Assembly: GCA_029067085.1 (NCBI GenBank)
Contig: JAIEFE010000013.1
Coordinates: 396,890-450,978 of the forward strand
DNA length: 54,089 nucleotides
From: Lachnospiraceae bacterium
GTDB taxonomy: Bacteria > Bacillota > Clostridia > Lachnospirales > Lachnospiraceae
Direction: 5' to 3'
The position numbers and the translations under genes were made by a program. The notes under the pieces were generated by a model. It was given only the letters and a program-made list of their open reading frames with translations. It was not told the DNA's origin and made no database searches. This document shows, one piece after another, positions 17,527-26,118 of the stretch. Each line of letters starts with the position of its first letter. Position 1 is the stretch's first letter.

Positions 17527-18580
17527 TGTTTTTTTGTTCCGTCTCCTTTTTTTCGCGGGAAGCCGCGCGCTTTGCAACCATCTTTTTCCATGTCTTCCAC
17601 AGGATACGAAATACGATCACTGCCACAGCGATGAGCACGCCACAGAAAACGATATAGGGAATGTCAATTACAAAACCGATGGCAAAATCACGGATTCCGA
17701 AACCAATATTCTCCAGACTCTTCATAAAACCGTTCCCGATCCGCTGCCATACGGTGGCCGTCTGCGGCGCTGAGTACTTCCGCACCTCCTCGATGGAGAG
17801 ATACACCGTGCTGTAGTCGATCTGATTGTCGTAAGTGCGAAGCTGGGATTCCATGCTCTCAAGCTGGTAACGCACCTCAGAAAGCCGTCCTTCGATGGTA
17901 ATGATATCCTCCACGCTCTCAGCCTTTTCCATCAGCGCAAGCAGTCTCTCCTGTTCCGTGAGAAGCGCCTTCTTATGACTCTCCAGATCCACATACCGCA
18001 AGGTTACGTCCTCCACGTTCTCGGATCTGCTGGTCATATTGGTCTGCTCACCCACCTGAAGCAAAAAACCGTCCAGCTTTTCCTTGGGCACACGGGCCGT
18101 CAGATTGGCACAGCGCTGCTTCTGCATCGTGTCTTCCACATAATAGCTGCCCACATCATAAACGGAAATACTCTCTATGTAGCCGCCAAGCGTCTCCACC
18201 TGCTTCTGCAGGCCCGGCACCAGCGTGTCGAAATTCTCCGTCTCAGCAGAGATATTCACGGTCTTGATCAGCTTGCGCGAAGTCTCCGGCGCGGCCACCG
18301 TGCTCTGTCCGCCTTCCTCCTGCGCATAAGTCTCTTCTGCCTCTGCCATCTCATATTCAGCCGCCCCGGCAGAAGCTGCGCTGTTAAAGACAACGCCGCC
18401 GTCGTAAGCTGCCATATCATAGGCATATTCCTCCGCCATGGCAGCCGGTGCCGCTTCTGTCATATTCTCGTTAGATATCTTACCGCTTCCACAGGCTGTC
18501 ATAACGACCGCCAGCATCATGATCAGCGAAAAGCTTTGCAGCCTGCTCCGTTTTATCGTGTTCCCATTCATTCTACTCAT
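17519..18580 (-). CDS. DUF4349 domain lipoprotein
   Basis: A 353-residue membrane-associated protein of the DUF4349 family. It begins with a lipoprotein signal (SFSLIMMLAVVMTAC), has an acidic, Ala/Tyr/Glu-rich low-complexity stretch to about residue 95, and then the DUF4349 core: RKLIKTVNISAETENFDTL, a central coiled coil (about 200-240), and a strand near QIDYSTVYLSIEEV. A membrane span near residue 310 and a basic tail (KKMVAKRAASREKKE) close it. Two adjacent ATGs exist (18583, 18580); GGAGG lies seven bases before the second. It precedes and overlaps era. Family function is not established. Confidence 0.85.
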   Translation of the reverse strand: MSRMNGNTIKRSRLQSFSLIMMLAVVMTACGSGKISNENMTEAAPAAMAEEYAYDMAAYDGGVVFNSAASAGAAEYEMAEAEETYAQEEGGQSTVAAPETSRKLIKTVNISAETENFDTLVPGLQKQVETLGGYIESISVYDVGSYYVEDTMQKQRCANLTARVPKEKLDGFLLQVGEQTNMTSRSENVEDVTLRYVDLESHKKALLTEQERLLALMEKAESVEDIITIEGRLSEVRYQLESMESQLRTYDNQIDYSTVYLSIEEVRKYSAPQTATVWQRIGNGFMKSLENIGFGIRDFAIGFVIDIPYIVFCGVLIAVAVIVFRILWKTWKKMVAKRAASREKKETEQKNNE

Positions 18581-18687
18581 CATTTTTCCTCCCTTTCCTG
18601 AAAGATTCGTTCCAGAATCAACTCTCTCTATTACGAAATACCTTTCCCGGAAAGAAAAAGTTGCATTTTTTCAAAAAACATTCTTTA

Positions 18688-21609
18688 TTAATGAATCAGA
18701 TATTCCACGGAGTCGAAAAGTTCCTTCTGTTCCTTTATTTTCTCCTCATTTCCCACCACACAGAGACAATCATCCTCCATAAAGGCACGGATATGGGCGG
18801 CCAGCCCTCTGATGGTGGCCGCGTCCGCGGACAGCAGTTCATCCCGCTCCCGCTGCACCTGCTCCTCGGAAAAACCCGTCAGAAACCCTGCCAGAGAGTA
18901 AGTTCCGTACACCTGCGGCGTCATGGGCGTATCCAGAGCGCTGACAGCCCCGATGATGTACTGGGTCATGGTGCGCTCATCAGCCTCGAAGGCCTCCACA
19001 AAATCTGCCGCCTTCTCGTAAACTTCGATCGTTTTCTCCAGATTCGGATCCCTGTAGGAGACAAAGTAGCTCTCTCCGGTTTTTCCAAACTGACACATAC
19101 ACCCGTAGGCGCCGCCTTTCACGCGCACCTGCGTCCAGAGGTACTCGTAGCTCATCATCACCTTAAGAGCACGCAGCGCCCCTGTGTAGGATAATCCCTT
19201 TTTCGCAAAATTTCCCGCCCGGCACACATACTGAATCTGTGCAGCGCTCATAAGGCCTTCATTCTTCCTTTCAGGCTTCGGTTCACAAGGATTTCCCTGA
19301 ACAGGCTCCCGGTAGAGCTTCTCTTTCAAACTCGCGATCAACTGCTCAATGCACGCAAGCCCCTCTCTCTCAGCCGTGTAATCCACCATCAGATTCTCCG
19401 GCCGAAAGATATAGCGTACCAGACGCTCCATCTTCTCACTGAGCTCTTCCTTTTTGTTGTCAAAGTCCTTTTCCAGTTCCTCAAGCAGCCGGTAAAAGGC
19501 AAGGCCGTTCACCTGATCCATAAGCCAGGCCTGCTTCGACAGATAGGAAAGCGCCTGCCCTGCTGCCAGAGAATGCCCTGCAGACATCATCTGAGCCTGC
19601 TTGTCGGAGCGGTTCTCCGCCACCAGCTCAAACAGCCTTTTTTCACTTACATAGACTGATTCGGTCAATATCTCTTCCACGAGAGCGAAGGCCTTCGAAA
19701 GATTGCCGTACAAAGTCTTTACTTTGAGATCAAAGGTCAACTGATAGCGGCTCGGATCATTCGCATTCGTGTAAACATTCACTGCCGGCGCGATACCGCC
19801 CGTCTGCAGATTGATCTCATTGTACAATTCACTGTAGGAGCGTTTTTCCGTGTCCACCAGCCCAATCATCACCTGCAACAGACCCACGTAGGGAAAAAGT
19901 TCCTCCGGCACCTGCTTCAGATCAAAGAGAAACCGCAGATAACCGATGCCATTCGTATAGATATCATGATAGAGAAACGTGGTGTCCCCCACTTTTCTCT
20001 CATCATTTTTGTACCCGCGCGCCTTCTTGCCGATATCCTCCCTTGCCAGGAGCGGTATCTTGGCAAGATCCTCCGCGCTGTCCGGCGCCTCCTGATAGGC
20101 GGCGAGCGCGGCCGTCTCCTCCACAATGGCTGCGATCTCCTCCGCCGTCATGGCCGCCTTCTCCTTCGCAAGACGCTCGGCCAAAGCCTTCTCCTTCTTC
20201 CCGGTAAGCCCCTTTACAGGACGCACGACCACAATGCTCTTGTGAGGATTTTGCAGGACGAGATTCTGCAGCAGTTCCTCATAGTAGCCGGTCTCTATCT
20301 CCTGCTTCAATACACCGTAGGTCTCCCCCAGTTCCAGATAATCGAAGGGTCTGTTGTCGTCGTAAAGCCACGTTTCAAACACATACAGCCCGTACATCAA
20401 TCCCTTCGGATAAGCGCCGTAATCCGCCTCCCTGTATGCAAATTCATCGTGGTTTAAGGCTGCCGCCAACGCCTTTTTATCCACGCCGTCGCTGACCAGC
20501 GCCTTTAGCGTCTCCTCGATGATGCGGACAAACTCATCCCGCTGCTGCCGCTCCGCATTCTTAGCCACGATAGAAAAATAAGGCTGCTTCACATCCGCCT
20601 CGCAGAAGCTGCTGATATCCGTACCGATCCCCGCATCTAAAAGAGCCTTACGGACAGGTGAGCCCGGTGCACCGACCACTGCGTCCGCGAGGGCCTGAAA
20701 GCCTCTGTGCTCTTTTCTGTCAAGGGCCTCCCCGAGACAGACATTGTAGGAGAGATAAGTATTTGCAGACTCCGACTCGCTCTCCATAATCGGATATTCC
20801 TTCTCCACCACCACCGTCTCCGCAAAGGGCGGCTCCGATAAAAGCGCAGAATCGACGAAAAGCGCGTCATATTTTGACAGATATTCCCGATCAAGATAAG
20901 TCAGCTTTTCCTCCATATCCATATCGCCGTAGAGATAGATGTAACTGTTGGAAGGATGGTAATATTTTCTGTGAAAATCCAAAAAATCTTCATAGGTCAG
21001 TTCCGGGATCACGTCGGGGTCTCCGCCTGACTCCACACCGTAGGAGGTGTGGGGATAGAGGGAGTTCATGATCTCCCTGTAGAGCACATCGTCCGGCGAG
21101 GAAAAGGCTCCCTTCATTTCATTGTAGACCACGCCGTTGATCGTCAACGCATCGTCCTTATCCTCCAGCTCGTAATGCCACCCCTCCTGCTTAAAAATCT
21201 TCTCCTCGCGGTAGATATTCGGGTGAAACACCGCATCCAGATACACATCCATCAGATTTTGAAAATCCTTGTCGTTGCAGCTTGCAACCGGATAGACCGT
21301 CTTGTCGGGATATGTCATGGCATTTAAGAACGTATTCAGGGAGCCCTTCGCAAGCTCGATAAAGGGATCCTTGATCGGATACTTCTCAGAGCCGCACAAC
21401 ACCGTGTGCTCAATGATGTGCGCCACGCCCGTGCTGTCTTTCGGGGGTGTGCGAAAACCGATGCCGAACACCTTGTTGTCGTCATCGTTTGAAAGAAGCG
21501 CCACCCGCGCTCCCGTTTTGTTATGCTTCAAAAGCCAGCCGTCCGATTTCAATTCCTCGATCCGCTGTTTTGAGATGACCGTATAAGCCTGCAATTTTTC
21601 TAAATTCAT
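18688..21609 (-). CDS. M16C-family zinc metallopeptidase (PreP/Cym1-like)
   Basis: Large inverzincin peptidase of 973 residues. The inverted zinc motif HIIEH is at 64-68 (VAHIIEHTVLCGS), with the downstream acidic ligand region ENxGxx replaced by the family pattern MKGAFSSPDDVLYREIMNSLYP. Four M16 repeats are expected, and the M16C-associated domain is recognisable after the middle. Mitochondrial relatives degrade presequences; bacterial versions are thought to degrade peptides in the cytosol, and no signal peptide is present here. GAGGAG lies five bases before the start. It lies alone between the DUF4349 gene and the YlmH gene, with about 60-100 bases on each side. Confidence 0.93.
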   Translation of the reverse strand: MNLEKLQAYTVISKQRIEELKSDGWLLKHNKTGARVALLSNDDDNKVFGIGFRTPPKDSTGVAHIIEHTVLCGSEKYPIKDPFIELAKGSLNTFLNAMTYPDKTVYPVASCNDKDFQNLMDVYLDAVFHPNIYREEKIFKQEGWHYELEDKDDALTINGVVYNEMKGAFSSPDDVLYREIMNSLYPHTSYGVESGGDPDVIPELTYEDFLDFHRKYYHPSNSYIYLYGDMDMEEKLTYLDREYLSKYDALFVDSALLSEPPFAETVVVEKEYPIMESESESANTYLSYNVCLGEALDRKEHRGFQALADAVVGAPGSPVRKALLDAGIGTDISSFCEADVKQPYFSIVAKNAERQQRDEFVRIIEETLKALVSDGVDKKALAAALNHDEFAYREADYGAYPKGLMYGLYVFETWLYDDNRPFDYLELGETYGVLKQEIETGYYEELLQNLVLQNPHKSIVVVRPVKGLTGKKEKALAERLAKEKAAMTAEEIAAIVEETAALAAYQEAPDSAEDLAKIPLLAREDIGKKARGYKNDERKVGDTTFLYHDIYTNGIGYLRFLFDLKQVPEELFPYVGLLQVMIGLVDTEKRSYSELYNEINLQTGGIAPAVNVYTNANDPSRYQLTFDLKVKTLYGNLSKAFALVEEILTESVYVSEKRLFELVAENRSDKQAQMMSAGHSLAAGQALSYLSKQAWLMDQVNGLAFYRLLEELEKDFDNKKEELSEKMERLVRYIFRPENLMVDYTAEREGLACIEQLIASLKEKLYREPVQGNPCEPKPERKNEGLMSAAQIQYVCRAGNFAKKGLSYTGALRALKVMMSYEYLWTQVRVKGGAYGCMCQFGKTGESYFVSYRDPNLEKTIEVYEKAADFVEAFEADERTMTQYIIGAVSALDTPMTPQVYGTYSLAGFLTGFSEEQVQRERDELLSADAATIRGLAAHIRAFMEDDCLCVVGNEEKIKEQKELFDSVEYLIH

Positions 21610-21670
21610 GGATGCTCCTCTCTTTTCTAAGTAATTCTCGCATTATTATACTCTCTTTTTCCATTTTTAT

Positions 21671-22441
21671 CTACATTTTCCCGAAAACTCCTACCTCCAC
21701 GCGATCCTTTCCCTTCCTGCTCGTACCTGTCTGACCGTAGAAAACAAATTTCCCGTAACCGCGTACGGTGACAGCGTCCTCCTCCTTCAATTGACAGGAG
21801 GCGTTTTCCGTCTGAATACCGTTTATAAAAATACGACCGTTATTGAATAAATTCCTGCTTTCTTCCCGAGAAAGATTGTACACTTTGGAGATCACGCCGT
21901 CGACTCTGGGAGAAGCCACCGTCACCGAAATCCGTACCGGTTCCGCACTCCGCATGACAAACTCCCCTTTCGTCCGTTTGCAGGTGACATTGGTATGCCT
22001 TACCCTGTCCAGATTTTCCACAATATAATCAGCGATGTTTTCGTGGCAAAAAAGCAGGGCGCTCTTCTCATCCGGCAAAAAAATATCTCCCACCACATCC
22101 CGCTCGATCCCGAGATTCATAACCGCACCAAGAAAATCTCTATGCGTAAGATTTTCCGCAAATTTGGGCGTCTTCGGAGCGATTCTGACTGCCGTGATGG
22201 GAAATGCCTCCTCATATCCCGGATCTCCGAAACGGATGATCTTGCGCTCACAGAGAGGAGAACCGCCCTCCATCATGATTCCCGCATAGGACACCTCCCG
22301 CTCTACCGCATAGAATGCCTGCTGCTCAGCCAGACCCAGAAAGGGCGTATAAGTGTATATATTGCGGCTGTAAGCCTTGTCCGCAAGCTCAATCATCCTG
22401 TTCTTGATCTGCTGCAATTCCTTATCATCCATAACAGACAT
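21671..22441 (-). CDS. S4-domain RNA-binding protein, YlmH family
   Basis: A 256-residue protein of the YlmH family, linked in Bacillus to cell division gene clusters and to rescue of stalled ribosomes. The N-terminal part matches the YlmH core (FLGLAEQQAFYAVE near residue 32; LGAVMNLGIERDVVGDIFL). The C-terminal S4 domain (about 180-240) contains VYNLSREESRNLFNNGRIFI. The start at 22441 has GGAGG five bases upstream; the longer frame to 22492 would use an ATG with no ribosome site. Here the gene is not next to ftsZ or divIVA. Its promoter appears to overlap that of the divergent symporter gene. Confidence 0.88.
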   Translation of the reverse strand: MSVMDDKELQQIKNRMIELADKAYSRNIYTYTPFLGLAEQQAFYAVEREVSYAGIMMEGGSPLCERKIIRFGDPGYEEAFPITAVRIAPKTPKFAENLTHRDFLGAVMNLGIERDVVGDIFLPDEKSALLFCHENIADYIVENLDRVRHTNVTCKRTKGEFVMRSAEPVRISVTVASPRVDGVISKVYNLSREESRNLFNNGRIFINGIQTENASCQLKEEDAVTVRGYGKFVFYGQTGTSRKGKDRVEVGVFGKM

Positions 22442-22501
22442 ACTTTCCTCCATACCGGAATGTTTCAGGCGAAGGAGACTCCTCACCGCCACAATGCCGG
22501 T

Positions 22502-22530
22502 TTGACAAGTTTCGCAATAAATGGTATACT
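22502..22530 (+). promoter_or_regulatory. sigma-A promoter of the NSS symporter gene
   Basis: TTGACA (22502-22507) and TATACT (22525-22530) with a 17-base spacer, 52 bases upstream of the start codon. On the other strand TTGACA (22544-22549) with TACCAT (22521-22526), also 17 apart, could serve the YlmH gene; the two promoters would overlap. Confidence 0.8.
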
Positions 22531-22581
22531 TTCACTTATTTTTTGTCAATAATACGCTAAAAAAATCTGGGGGATCACTTT

Positions 22582-23928
22582 ATGAAAAAAGCAGAGAAAA
22601 AGGCAAATTTTTCCAGTCGCATCGGCTTTGTACTGGCAGCGGCAGGCTCCGCGGTGGGCATGGGGAATCTGTGGCGGTTTCCGTACCTTGCCGCAAAATA
22701 CGGCGGCGGTATCTTCCTGCTCGTCTACCTCATTCTGGCAGTCACCTTCGGTTTCTCACTGATGATCACAGAGGTTGCGATCGGCAGAAAAACGGGGAAA
22801 AGTCCGCTTCAGGCCTATCGGGAACTGCACCCGAAATTCAGTTTTCTGGGAATTGCGGCATCAGCGGTACCCATCATCATCTTTCCCTACTACTGCGTGA
22901 TCGGCGGCTGGGTCATAAAATATCTTTCCGTCTACGCCACAGGGCAGGCAGCCGCTGCGGCTGACGATGCCTACTTCGGCGCTTTTATCGGCAATACGGG
23001 TTCTCCTATCCTCTGCCTCTTCGTGTTTCTCTTTCTCACTTCGGCAGTGGTCATGTTCGGCGTGGAGAAAGGCATCGAACGGGTGAGCAAGGTTATGATG
23101 CCTCTGCTCGTATTCCTTGCGATCGGCATATCCATATACAGCCTGACTCTGGACGGCGCTATGGAAGGTCTTGTTTACTACATAAAGCCCGATTTTTCAG
23201 AATTTTCGATCAAGACTATCATCGCCGCCATGGGGCAGCTTTTCTATTCCATGTCGCTTGCCATGGGCATTATGATCACCTACGGCTCCTATATGCGTAA
23301 GGAGGACAACCTCGAAGCGTCTGTCCGGCACATCGAGATCTTTGACACAGCCATCGCCTTTCTGGCCGGCATGATGATCATTCCCGCCGTTTTCGTCTTC
23401 TCGGGCGGCAGCCGCGAAGCGCTGAAACAAGGTCCGACGCTCATGTTTGTGATGCTGCCCAAGGTATTTTTCTCTATGCCCGGCGGTCGTCTCATTGGTT
23501 TCGTCTTCTTTGTGCTGGTATTGTTTGCAGCACTGACTTCAGCGATCTCCCTGATGGAAACCATTGTCTCCATCTTTATGGAAAAGCTTCATCTGGGGCG
23601 AAAGACAGTCTGCATCGCTGTCTTTGCCGCTTCCTTCCTGCTCGCCCTGCCCTCCACTCTCGGATATGGCGTGCTCTCACATGTGACTATTTTCGGCTAT
23701 CAGATCCTTGACTTCTTTGACTTTATCAGCAACAACATTGCCATGCCTATCGTCGCGCTCCTGACAGCGATTCTCATCGGTTACGCAGTCCGTCCCGAGA
23801 CCGTCATCGAAGAGGTAGAACAAAACGGTGTTTTCCGCTCCAAAAAGCTTTATATCTTTATGATAAGGTTCGTGGTACCTCTGTGCATGGTGATCATCCT
23901 GATCTCCTCCCTTTTTGGTATTGTGTGA
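22582..23928 (+). CDS. sodium-dependent neurotransmitter:sodium symporter family transporter
   Basis: Membrane transporter of the SNF/LeuT family that imports an amino acid or related solute with Na+. The 448 residues hold about eleven or twelve membrane spans. The hallmark of span 1, AGSAVGMGNLWRFPYLA (about residues 19-35), includes the unwound Na+/substrate-binding segment. Span 6 shows the glycine-rich AMGQLFYSMSLAMGIMITYGSY. GGGGGATCACTTT precedes the ATG. It is monocistronic or followed by the AlkD gene 84 bases later. Substrate is not predictable from these motifs alone. Confidence 0.93.
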   Translation: MKKAEKKANFSSRIGFVLAAAGSAVGMGNLWRFPYLAAKYGGGIFLLVYLILAVTFGFSLMITEVAIGRKTGKSPLQAYRELHPKFSFLGIAASAVPIIIFPYYCVIGGWVIKYLSVYATGQAAAAADDAYFGAFIGNTGSPILCLFVFLFLTSAVVMFGVEKGIERVSKVMMPLLVFLAIGISIYSLTLDGAMEGLVYYIKPDFSEFSIKTIIAAMGQLFYSMSLAMGIMITYGSYMRKEDNLEASVRHIEIFDTAIAFLAGMMIIPAVFVFSGGSREALKQGPTLMFVMLPKVFFSMPGGRLIGFVFFVLVLFAALTSAISLMETIVSIFMEKLHLGRKTVCIAVFAASFLLALPSTLGYGVLSHVTIFGYQILDFFDFISNNIAMPIVALLTAILIGYAVRPETVIEEVEQNGVFRSKKLYIFMIRFVVPLCMVIILISSLFGIV

Positions 23929-24012
23929 CCCTAACGCTTGCACTTGTGATGTTTTTCAACACTTTTATGTTGGAATAAATACAGACGAAAGAAAACTGAC
24001 ACGGAGGCGACC

Positions 24013-24696
24013 ATGCTTACAAACGAGATACAGAGGGAACTATTTGCAAAACAGGACACTTCCTACCGGGATTTTCAGGCGAAACTGATTCCCACGTTAG
24101 AGGCCGGCTCCATGATCGGTGTGCGGACACCGGAGCTTCGAAAGATGGCAAAACAATATGCAAAGCACGAGGATATCAGCGCGTTTTTGGCTGCGCTCCC
24201 CCACGTCTATTTTGACGAAAACCAACTCCATGCCTTCATCCTCTCCGAGCGAAAGGATTTTTCACAATGTATAAAGGAGCTTATCCTCTTTTTGCCGTAT
24301 GTGGACAACTGGGCAACTTGCGACCAGCTTTCTCCAAAGGTATTTAAAAAACACCGTCAGGAGCTGCTTCCCTATATCTTGGAATGGATCGCTTCCGACA
24401 AGACATATGTCGTGCGGTTTGGCATCGGTATGTTGATGGAACATTTTCTGGACGATGATTTTGATACGATTTATCCGGAAACGGTCTCAAAGATCCGTTC
24501 CGAGGAATATTACGTCAATATGATGATCGCCTGGTACTTTGCAACGGCGCTTGCAAAACAGTACAAAGCGACAGTACCGTATATAGAGAATGTCAGACTT
24601 GCTCCCTGGACACACAATAAGGCTATCCAAAAGGCGGTAGAGAGCCTGCGCATCACGCCGGAGCAAAAGGCATACCTGAAAAGCCTGAAGATATAA
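24013..24696 (+). CDS. AlkD-like DNA alkylation repair protein
   Basis: HEAT-repeat protein of the AlkC/AlkD superfamily, which in characterised members excises alkylated bases without flipping them. The 227 residues are almost entirely helical, with the family pattern GVRTPELRKMAKQYAK near residue 36 and the conserved DNWATCDQLS at about 95-104. The tail VRLAPWTHNKAIQKAVES is typical, including the Trp-Thr-His-Asn stretch. GGAGGCGACC precedes the start. Whether this subfamily member is an active glycosylase is not certain, because the broader family includes proteins without demonstrated activity. Confidence 0.88.
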   Translation: MLTNEIQRELFAKQDTSYRDFQAKLIPTLEAGSMIGVRTPELRKMAKQYAKHEDISAFLAALPHVYFDENQLHAFILSERKDFSQCIKELILFLPYVDNWATCDQLSPKVFKKHRQELLPYILEWIASDKTYVVRFGIGMLMEHFLDDDFDTIYPETVSKIRSEEYYVNMMIAWYFATALAKQYKATVPYIENVRLAPWTHNKAIQKAVESLRITPEQKAYLKSLKI

Positions 24697-24707
24697 CAAA
24701 ATAAAGA

Positions 24708-24740
24708 ACAGGCGAAAGACTTAGAAAGTCCTTCACCTGT
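24708..24740. terminator. hairpin between convergent genes, probable bidirectional terminator
   Basis: ACAGGCGAAAGACTT (24708-24722) pairs with AAGTCCTTCACCTGT (24726-24740) with two wobble positions. It lies between the plus-strand alkD-like gene and the minus-strand unknown gene. On the minus strand it is followed by TTCTTTATTTTG, a loose T tract; the plus strand lacks one. Confidence 0.55.
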
Positions 24741-24859
24741 CCAGTGTAAAAGGGGAATTTTACATTCCTATCTTATCAGAGAATTCTGTCGAAAGCAAGC
24801 TTTTTTTGTTAAAAAGCGCAATATTTTTTTTACAGGTTATCGCATTGCTGAAATCGTGC

Positions 24860-25282
24860 CTATACGCTGAAGGACATGAGCGCAAGTTTCGATAAGGCAA
24901 GTTCCTGAATCACAACGCCCTTTGCCTTTTTTTGCGCAAGATTCATTTCCGCAAACACCGCAAGCGGCATGATCTTCGTTGTATAGCCCGTTTTTTCTCT
25001 TCCGAAAATAGTTTTCTTTTCCTCCAGTATGTTGATTTTCACCTTGGCCCGTAACTGTTCATAGGTTCGATAGGAAAACTGCTCCTTCGTCATGTAATAG
25101 AGATGACTCTCCAGTGTGGTCTCCGGATCGGTATCCTTAAAAATATAATGCTCCACGATTGACTTGTATTTAAAATTTACCATTTCATCCTGCAGAATCT
25201 CCACATAACTCAACTTTGCACCCAGATAGACCGAACCTGTATCCTGCATAAAGTATTTATAATCCCTGTTTTCTGTCTTCAT
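24860..25282 (-). CDS. protein of unknown function (third gene of rhomboid/sigma-like operon)
   Basis: A 140-residue soluble protein that I do not recognise. It has alternating strands and helices, e.g. DYKYFMQDTGSVYLGAKLSY at the start and a basic segment EKKTIFGREKTGYTTKIMP near residue 100. There is no signal peptide or membrane span. The ATG at 25282 has AGAGG seven bases upstream, better than the longer frame at 25315. It is 59 bases downstream of the sigma-like gene on the same strand, and a hairpin lies beyond it, so it likely ends a three-gene operon. Confidence 0.75.
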   Translation of the reverse strand: MKTENRDYKYFMQDTGSVYLGAKLSYVEILQDEMVNFKYKSIVEHYIFKDTDPETTLESHLYYMTKEQFSYRTYEQLRAKVKINILEEKKTIFGREKTGYTTKIMPLAVFAEMNLAQKKAKGVVIQELALSKLALMSFSV

Positions 25283-25341
25283 CTGTTTTCCTCTCCCACC
25301 GAGGCCGCAAAGCAATCCCCTTGAAATGAATCCAAAGGATT

Positions 25342-26079
25342 TTACTTCATTGTTATGGACTCTATCTTATCGCCGCTGATACGTACAGCGTCCTCGATTA
25401 CCTTTCTGGAAAGCCCTGATTCCTCCATCAGTTCCTCCACCGTCACTTTCCTGCGCAATTCATCCTGCAGGGCATTCGCTGCATCCGCTACCCTGTTCAC
25501 CTTATCGGCAATTCTCTGGTCGCTCTTTTCCTCTGCCATCCTTGTCGCAATGCACTCCTCCATGGCATCCATCATCATTTTGCCGAGCATACCCTGCGCC
25601 TCATCTGCGTGTTCCAGCGCCCCAAGCATAGTAACGCCCAGAGAAAGCGCCACATTGCCCTCCCCGATCAGATCTTCCAGACTCACTCCCTGCCCTGTAT
25701 AGAGCCTGGCAATCTGGGCAGCCTCAGGAAGCATCAACTCTGCCAGACGTTTTGCAGCGTCCGCATCTCCCGCCATAGCGGAAAGCGTAATGGCTTCCCG
25801 CTCGCCCTCCGTGACCTCCGGAATCGCCTTTAATGCCTCCAGATAGGAATCCAGATAATTCCGCTCCTCCTCCGGCAAAAAGGCATCCACATCTGCCGGC
25901 TCGTCCAGGCCGATCCTATTCTGCCGCAGATAGTCATAGACCAGTTCCATCTGCTCATCAGAAAGAGAAAGCGCCGAAAACGCTTCCTCCACCTCAGCCT
26001 TCGCTATAAAATTCTGATTTGCTCTCGCTTTCTTCTTTACTTCCTCCAGCGTTTTTCCAAATTGGACTTCCTGATTCAT
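25342..26079 (-). CDS. truncated sigma-70-like protein without DNA-binding region 4
   Basis: A 245-residue protein that can be aligned by eye to a housekeeping sigma factor but lacks key parts. Residues 6-50 resemble region 1.1 (KKARANQNFIAKAEVEEAF... MELVYDYLRQNRIGL). Residues 75-155 follow regions 1.2 to 2.2 (GQGVSLEDLIGEGNVALSLG, compare GRG..FLDLIQEGN.GL in RpoD). Residues 185-240 resemble region 3 (KVTVEELMEESGLSRKVIED). Missing are the aromatic-rich melting region 2.3, most of 2.4 and all of region 4, so it could bind core polymerase without recognising promoters. It lies between the rhomboid-like gene and an unknown gene. Regulatory role is inference. Confidence 0.75.
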   Translation of the reverse strand: MNQEVQFGKTLEEVKKKARANQNFIAKAEVEEAFSALSLSDEQMELVYDYLRQNRIGLDEPADVDAFLPEEERNYLDSYLEALKAIPEVTEGEREAITLSAMAGDADAAKRLAELMLPEAAQIARLYTGQGVSLEDLIGEGNVALSLGVTMLGALEHADEAQGMLGKMMMDAMEECIATRMAEEKSDQRIADKVNRVADAANALQDELRRKVTVEELMEESGLSRKVIEDAVRISGDKIESITMK

Positions 26080-26118
26080 TCTAGTCTCTCCACAAACAAC
26101 TTCCGTTATTTAATATAT

